11,408 bases of DNA, from NCBI GenBank assembly GCA_017523185.1, contig JAFWXB010000037.1, positions 1-11,408 of the forward strand. Direction: 5' to 3'. The notes beneath the pieces are model-generated. The model was not told where the DNA came from, ran no database searches, and saw only the letters and a program-made list of their open reading frames with translations. This stretch comes from Lachnospiraceae bacterium (GTDB lineage: Bacteria; Bacillota_A; Clostridia; Lachnospirales; Lachnospiraceae). Made by a program: the position numbers and the translations under genes. Position 1 is the first letter of the stretch. Each line of letters begins with the position of its first letter. Positions 7,992-11,408 of the stretch are shown here, in pieces.

Positions 7992-8647
7992 TGCACTCTC
8001 TGTACCTTTTCGAACTTCTTCTGCAATTCAAGCACATCTTCCATCATATCCTTTTGCATATTTGTTTCATACTTTGCACGTCCAAGTGAATCATCATTAA
8101 AACGTTTACCAATTCTTGTCATATACCAAATAACAAACATCATAACCATAATAACAACACAAATGGTAAGATTATCCATAAATTGTGCATCTACATAATC
8201 TTTTGTACCAAATTGACGAAATAATGTCACTCCAAAATGCCCAACAGAAGTCATAATTCCCGTAATAGATGCAAATTTTATATCAAAAAACAAAACCCCT
8301 GCTATCAATGGAAGCGTTGACATGACACGCATATAATATGAATTAAATCCATATGCCAACTGCATGGAATTAATAAATAATCCTATAAAGATTACATAAC
8401 GTACTTTATTACTTTGCTTATCACGAGCATATAAAATAAATCCAATTACTGAAGTTACCACCATAACTCCTAATAATCCGAATGTATAAGTTACAGTTCG
8501 ATAACCACGCAAATATGATACAAACACTATTAAAAATGCCACAATATTTAACAATGTTGTACTTATACACATAAACTGATTAATTTTCTTATTTTGCTCC
8601 CCACGCTCTGCAAATCGAAATTGATTTTCTTTTACTTTCTCTTTCAT
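7970..8647 (-). CDS. Chemoreceptor membrane-domain fragment (5' half of the frameshifted gene)
   Basis: This 225-codon frame encodes six hydrophobic segments at about 26-46, 53-74, 83-100, 107-122, 124-143 and 159-177, with only short external loops. It resembles the polytopic sensors of some clostridial chemoreceptors rather than the usual two-helix periplasmic design. Residues 1-208 belong to the original protein; the last 17 (from about Gln209) are out of frame and end in VQCRLLVI and a stop. Without the signalling domain it cannot contact CheA. The ligand is unknown. Confidence 0.7.
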   Translation of the reverse strand: MKEKVKENQFRFAERGEQNKKINQFMCISTTLLNIVAFLIVFVSYLRGYRTVTYTFGLLGVMVVTSVIGFILYARDKQSNKVRYVIFIGLFINSMQLAYGFNSYYMRVMSTLPLIAGVLFFDIKFASITGIMTSVGHFGVTLFRQFGTKDYVDAQFMDNLTICVVIMVMMFVIWYMTRIGKRFNDDSLGRAKYETNMQKDMMEDVLELQKKFEKVQRVQCRLLVI

Positions 8648-8748
8648 TACTATCCCCTCTTAGCAGTAAAAATTTATAAAACTCCAAATATACCATTTTA
8701 CACTTACAATTTTATAAAATTACAAAAACTATGTAATTCTATTTTTAT

Positions 8749-8777
8749 ATTATAACGCTATTAAATTGGGCTTACAA
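8749..8777 (-). promoter_or_regulatory. Sigma-A promoter of the chemoreceptor gene
   Basis: On the minus strand TTGTAA (8772-8777) and TATAAT (8749-8754) are separated by exactly 17 bases. Transcription should start near 8742, about 95 bases before the ATG. It looks like a housekeeping promoter; I did not find a flagellar sigma-factor (TAAA / GCCGATAA) element. Confidence 0.7.
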
Positions 8778-8803
8778 TTCTTTTTTTATTTTTCTCTTTT
8801 TAT

Positions 8804-8839
8804 AGTAAAAAAATCCACCATGTTTTATATGGTGGATTT
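8804..8839 (-). terminator. Rho-independent terminator after the CRISPR array
   Basis: AAATCCACCAT (8811-8821) pairs perfectly with ATGGTGGATTT (8829-8839) around a 7-base loop. On the minus strand the stem runs into a run of seven T, giving a classic intrinsic terminator. It sits 3 bases beyond the degenerate last repeat of the array and just upstream of the chemoreceptor promoter, so it most likely ends the array transcript. Confidence 0.85.
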
Positions 8840-8842
8840 CTA

Positions 8843-9030
8843 ATTAGTAATCTCCTTTATTGGACGACTTTCATTTCTACGAATATATTGGCTTTTGTGG
8901 TTGGCTAATCAAAAAACTGTGTCAATGCCCTCTATCGGACGACTCTCATTTCTACATGAAAATTGTTGTGCAGGAACCACAGTAGAAGCACATGTGTCAA
9001 TGCCCTCTATCGGACGACTCTCATTTCTAC
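8843..9030 (-). CRISPR. Two-spacer orphan CRISPR array, type VI-A-like repeat
   Basis: Two exact repeats of 37-38 bases lie at 8918-8955 and 8993-9030, with a period of 75. A third, degenerate copy (8843-8880) matches at 28 of 38 positions. The spacers (8881-8917 and 8956-8992) are 37 bases if a shared first T is counted in the repeat. On the minus strand the repeat starts GTAGAAATGAGAG, forms a small stem of GTCC with GGGC around GATAGA, and ends ATTGACAC. The C-rich-then-G-rich stem, the ATGAGA start and the AGAGGGCA core resemble, from memory, Cas13a repeats of Lachnospiraceae. The last repeat decays at its 3' side and is followed by a terminator, which fixes the minus-strand direction and puts the leader at the right. 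No cas gene is present; flanks are a chemoreceptor and a glycosidase. That it is a CRISPR array is well supported; the type is an inference. Confidence 0.85.
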
Positions 9031-9090
9031 CCTATCTCTCTACACCCCTTTATTTTCAAGGCTTTCAGAGGCTATTTTCGCATGTAATTA

Positions 9091-9104
9091 TCAGAATATT
9101 CTGA
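9091..9104. repeat. Perfect 14-base palindrome in the CRISPR leader
   Basis: TCAGAATATTCTGA is fully self-complementary and lies about 60 bases upstream of the first repeat. On the minus strand it overlaps a GATAAT (9087-9092) that could serve as a -10 box, so it could be a protein-binding site for transcription control. I cannot match it to a known regulator. Confidence 0.45.
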
Positions 9105-9171
9105 AAATTTTGTTTTTTAGCCCATTTTTTTGTCTTTTCTAAAATTGTTCTTATTTTGATACAATTTTTAT

Positions 9172-9239
9172 AAGTAATTCAAAGACTTAAGAACTCATAT
9201 TTATACTTCTTAAGTCTTTGATTATCATACAAATTACTT
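9172..9239 (-). terminator. Large bulged hairpin between the glycosidase and the CRISPR leader
   Basis: A perfect 15-base stem (9179-9193 with 9207-9221, arm TCAAAGACTTAAGAA) with a 13-base loop is extended outward by AAGTAAT with ATTACTT after a one-sided bulge of about 11 bases. It lies 65 bases after the glycosidase stop, so it is probably the 3' end or processing structure of that mRNA. No proper T run follows on the minus strand, so classic intrinsic termination is not certain. Confidence 0.5.
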
Positions 9240-9248
9240 CTATTACAA
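9221..9248 (-). promoter_or_regulatory. Candidate promoter for the CRISPR array transcript
   Basis: On the minus strand TTGTAA (9243-9248) and GATAAT (9221-9226) are 16 bases apart. Transcription would begin near 9214 and run about 185 bases before the first repeat, and would include part of the hairpin. A GATAAT closer to the array (9087-9092) has no fitting -35. The region 9031-9285 contains no coding frame that I can support; it holds this candidate, the hairpin and the palindrome. Confidence 0.35.
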
Positions 9249-9285
9249 AAACTTTTTAAGCATATTTATTACTACTATTTTATTC

Positions 9286-11052
9286 TTACAATCTTGCATC
9301 AAATAATCCACAGAAACTGTCAATTGGGTCTTGTCCTGTAAATGCATCTTTGCCTGCAAGAAGTTTTTCTACTAATGCATCTAAAGTAGAATCTTTTGCA
9401 TCATATGTATTAATGTAAGTACGAGCTTGTGGAAGGTCTGCAAGCATGGTTGGTTGTCCAACACCTACAACTACTACTGGAAGTTCAAATACATACCATG
9501 GAATTTCTCCACCACCTTTAGACATACCAAAGGAAGGTCTGCCACTCTTAACATCACATAATGTAATAATTAAATCCTGTCCACTTACGAAATCTGCAAT
9601 CGCATTTTTTCCTGCAAAGTATAAATCAATACTTGGTTTTTCACCTGCTGCAATCTGTTTTTTCATCTTATCAACCGGACTTTCATAGATAAACGCATCA
9701 AATCCTTTTGCAATTAAGCGTTCTTTTAATGCTTCTGCTGGATTTGTTCCACCCATGCCCATTGCCTGCATAAGGAAATCCATAGGTCCAGGAGCTGCTT
9801 TTAAGTGTACAATCATAACTCTCTTATAGCGTTCCGGTGTAACCGGTAATACATCTTTGTCTTTGTATTTTACAAGTGTAATACAATCGTTAGAAATTGC
9901 TTTTGCCATTTCTTTGTATTCTGCTTTACCAAGAGCTTCTGCTAAAAATTCAGGTTGTGGAACCATAGTTTCTCTATCTTGTTTATGAAGTCCCATTTTT
10001 GCTTTTAAGCCGATAATTCTTGTAAGAGCTTCTGTCATACGTTCTTCAGAAATAATTCCGTTTTTGTATGCATTCAACATAGTATTAAAATCTTCTTCAG
10101 GGTCATTGAAGAATAAGAACATATCACAACCTGCGTTAATTGCTAATGGAAGCATATCTACACGTTTCATACGGTCTGTCATACCTACCATATGAGAAGC
10201 ATCTGTTACAACCATTCCATTGAAACCTAATTTATCACGAAGAAGTGTTGTCATAATGTCTTTGGAAAGTGTTGCAGGCATCATATCATCATCTGCAATA
10301 TCCGGATTGATTGCTCTTGTATAAGTAGGCATCATAATATGTCCACCCATAATTGCATCAAGCCCTGCATCAATCAATTCACGATATACAAGTCCATATG
10401 TAGCATCCCATTCTTCCACACTCATATCATTGATATTGTTAGAAAGATGAGCATCTCTGAAATCAAGACCATTTCCAGGGAAGTGTTTTGCTGCACAAGC
10501 AAATCCTTCATTTTCATGAGCACCTTCTAAATAAGCTACACTCATTTTTGCAACAAGTTCCGGGTCACTACCAAATGCACGAGTAATGATTTCTGTATTC
10601 TGCCAGTTATAAGCAATGTCACAAACAGGTGCAAATGCCATATTACAACCAATTGCCATTGCTTCTGCATTTGACATTTTACCTAATGCACGAGCATAAT
10701 CGGTATTGCCTGTTGCCCCAATTTTTACACCTGAACCAATATATGTTCCTCCCGGACATGCACCATCTCCACCAGCTTCTGTATTACAAGCAATAAAAGC
10801 AGGAACTTTAGAATATTTTTGAATTGCACGATTTTGGCTCTGAATATCAGTTGGTGCTCCCGGATTATAACGGCAACCGCCTAAATGATATGTACCTAAT
10901 AAATTTTTTACATATTCTTCTTCTTTTGATTGTGTTAACTGGAAAAAGAGTTGTCCTACTTTTTCTTCGTCAGACAAAGATGCAATTGTTTCTTCTACCC
11001 ATTTAATATCTTCATCTGATAAATTGTATGGTTTTGCTTTTAAATCAACCAT
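9286..11052 (-). CDS. Glycoside hydrolase family 3 protein, beta-N-acetylhexosaminidase-like
   Basis: A 588-residue enzyme predicted to remove terminal beta-linked sugars, most likely N-acetylglucosamine from cell-wall or chitin-type fragments. The family-3 barrel spans about 15-355. It contains KHFPG (189-193) followed by Asp200-Ala-His202, the Asp-His dyad that serves as acid/base in NagZ-type hexosaminidases, and the nucleophile Asp284 in GMVVTDASHMVGM. GHIMMPTY (237-244) is another expected segment. A C-terminal region of about 220 residues, absent from short NagZ proteins, resembles the second domain of larger family members. There is no signal peptide or membrane helix, so it should act in the cytoplasm on imported saccharides. 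The ATG has a GGGGGAG site 7 bases upstream. No other sugar gene is adjacent within the window. The family call is firm; the substrate is inferred from the Asp-His motif. Confidence 0.9.
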   Translation of the reverse strand: MVDLKAKPYNLSDEDIKWVEETIASLSDEEKVGQLFFQLTQSKEEEYVKNLLGTYHLGGCRYNPGAPTDIQSQNRAIQKYSKVPAFIACNTEAGGDGACPGGTYIGSGVKIGATGNTDYARALGKMSNAEAMAIGCNMAFAPVCDIAYNWQNTEIITRAFGSDPELVAKMSVAYLEGAHENEGFACAAKHFPGNGLDFRDAHLSNNINDMSVEEWDATYGLVYRELIDAGLDAIMGGHIMMPTYTRAINPDIADDDMMPATLSKDIMTTLLRDKLGFNGMVVTDASHMVGMTDRMKRVDMLPLAINAGCDMFLFFNDPEEDFNTMLNAYKNGIISEERMTEALTRIIGLKAKMGLHKQDRETMVPQPEFLAEALGKAEYKEMAKAISNDCITLVKYKDKDVLPVTPERYKRVMIVHLKAAPGPMDFLMQAMGMGGTNPAEALKERLIAKGFDAFIYESPVDKMKKQIAAGEKPSIDLYFAGKNAIADFVSGQDLIITLCDVKSGRPSFGMSKGGGEIPWYVFELPVVVVGVGQPTMLADLPQARTYINTYDAKDSTLDALVEKLLAGKDAFTGQDPIDSFCGLFDARL

Positions 11053-11098
11053 TGTTTTCTCCCCCTATTTTTATTATTTTTGAAACTTTTTATGAAAA

Positions 11099-11127
11099 AT
11101 CATAAACTTCCTATTATATTGTGACAG
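11099..11127 (-). promoter_or_regulatory. Candidate promoter of the glycosidase gene
   Basis: On the minus strand CTGTCA (11122-11127) and TATGAT (11099-11104) are 17 bases apart, placing the start near 11092 with a leader of about 40 bases. A perfect TATAAT (11113-11118) lies inside this interval but has only GGGGGA at the -35 distance. An imperfect palindrome (11119-11135, arms TTGT and ACAA) overlaps the -35 and could be an operator. Confidence 0.45.
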
Positions 11128-11222
11128 TATGACAATCCCCCTTTATTATCATACTTCTACCATATCATAAGCATAACTTCGGTCTGTTTCTATCCCTAGT
11201 TGTCGCTTTCTTATGCAAAGTT

Positions 11223-11249
11223 AAAAACAAATACTCCCCTTGTATTTGT
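11223..11249 (-). terminator. Rho-independent terminator of a gene upstream of the glycosidase
   Basis: ACAAATAC (11227-11234) pairs with GTATTTGT (11242-11249) around a 7-base loop, and on the minus strand the stem is followed by TTTTT. It lies upstream of the glycosidase promoter, so it should end a minus-strand transcript entering from the right edge. The stem is short and AT-rich. Confidence 0.55.
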
Positions 11250-11272
11250 AATTGAACAGATATTTTTATAAA

Positions 11273-11408
11273 TCAAATAGATTCAGAATTTGCTTTTATC
11301 ATTATTTTGATATCTTTTCTTGCATAAGTCCACAAATTACCCCATAATTCTCCTAAAATTTCTCTTGTTCTTCTACCTTATTCTTCTTCACAAAGTGCAT
11401 AATATGCC
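11273..11408 (-). other. Right-edge region, possible 3' end of an unrecognised minus-strand gene
   Basis: The terminator at 11223-11249 implies a gene ending here. Two frames run in from the edge: one ends AYYALCEEE at a TAA (11378-11380), the other ends NKVEEQEKF at a TAG (11353-11355). After the TAA the first frame stays open for 34 more codons (including GELWGNLWTYARK) to a TGA at 11273-11275, 24 bases before the terminator. That could be a decayed C-terminus or chance. I do not recognise any of these, and the true frame cannot be decided from this much sequence. Confidence 0.25.

Larger units (their letters stand above)
7134..8647 (-). pseudogene. Methyl-accepting chemotaxis protein gene interrupted by a one-base frameshift
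   Basis: Read together, the two overlapping frames at 7970-8647 and 7134-7991 make one chemoreceptor. The first frame gives six membrane helices and then MMEDVLEL. Restoring one base after position 8025 (minus-strand codon TTn, codon 208) continues directly into AEEVRKGTESAMQII and the signalling domain. The repaired product is 504 residues, starting at the ATG at 8647 with AGGGGA 7 bases upstream. Chemoreceptors form cytoplasmic bundles that control CheA kinase and so swimming direction. This one has a polytopic membrane sensor and no evident HAMP domain. The lesion is not in a long homopolymer. It may be a true inactivating mutation, a reversible switch or an assembly error, and the sequence alone does not decide. 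The promoter and terminator look intact, as if the loss were recent. Confidence 0.85.

Noticed and set aside
8843..9030. The repeats as a type V-A (Cas12a) array because they end in TTTCTAC on the plus strand
   Set aside because: Type V-A repeats have the TCTAC...GTAGA hairpin at the spacer-proximal end. Here no GTAGA partner follows, and the terminator and degenerate end show transcription of the other strand.
8895..9104. A 69-codon plus-strand frame over the CRISPR array with an internal duplicated peptide (SMPSIGRLSFL)
   Set aside because: The duplication is simply the CRISPR repeat read as codons (period 75 is divisible by three); there is no ribosome site or family resemblance.
9446..9688. 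An 80-codon plus-strand frame inside the glycosidase gene
   Set aside because: It is a shadow of the strongly conserved GH3 gene, with no ribosome site and low-complexity Pro/Thr content.
1..11408. tRNA or rRNA genes, insertion sequences, attachment sites or a cas operon
   Set aside because: I looked for these on both strands and saw no cloverleaf-type sequence, transposase or integrase motifs, terminal inverted repeats or Cas proteins.

Overview
The window is AT-rich, its ribosome-binding sites are GGAGG-like, and it encodes a membrane-sensor histidine kinase with an FtsX-type transporter, a chemoreceptor and a cytoplasmic family-3 glycosidase. This suggests a low-GC Firmicute of the class Clostridia, most likely Lachnospiraceae. 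The CRISPR repeat points the same way, because it resembles repeats I remember from type VI-A (Cas13a) loci in that family. The taxonomic call is an inference.

Layout. At the left edge lies the 5' part of an ADP-ribosylglycohydrolase gene on the minus strand (2-253). It is divergent from an aldo/keto reductase on the plus strand (532-1350). A GC-rich hairpin at 1370-1402 separates the reductase from a converging minus-strand block at 1417-7016. In transcription order, that block is an OmpR-type response regulator, a histidine kinase with two membrane helices and almost no extracytoplasmic loop, an ABC ATPase, and a 997-residue FtsX-type permease. The ATPase and permease overlap by 4 bases. 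The 211-base gap before the ATPase gene carries two matching sites of the form TGACA-N4-TGTSA, 22 bases apart. These are the best candidates for the regulator's binding sites, giving a sense-and-export circuit whose substrate is unknown.

Next upstream (7134-8647, minus) is a methyl-accepting chemotaxis protein gene with six membrane helices. It is broken by a single missing base after position 8025, between the membrane part and the signalling part. It has a good sigma-A-type promoter at 8749-8777 and a terminator at 7054-7083.

Between the chemoreceptor and the glycosidase lies a very small CRISPR array (8843-9030), with two exact repeats, one degenerate terminal repeat and two spacers. The degenerate repeat, the terminator just beyond it (8811-8839) and the repeat's stem polarity all say it is transcribed on the minus strand. 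No cas gene is in the window. The repeat looks like a Cas13a repeat, so this appears to be an orphan array served, if at all, by an effector encoded elsewhere. It is the most interesting item here.

The right part is a GH3 beta-N-acetylhexosaminidase-like enzyme (9286-11052, minus) with its own promoter. Beyond it are a minus-strand terminator (11223-11249) and about 130 bases that probably contain the 3' end of an unrecognised gene.
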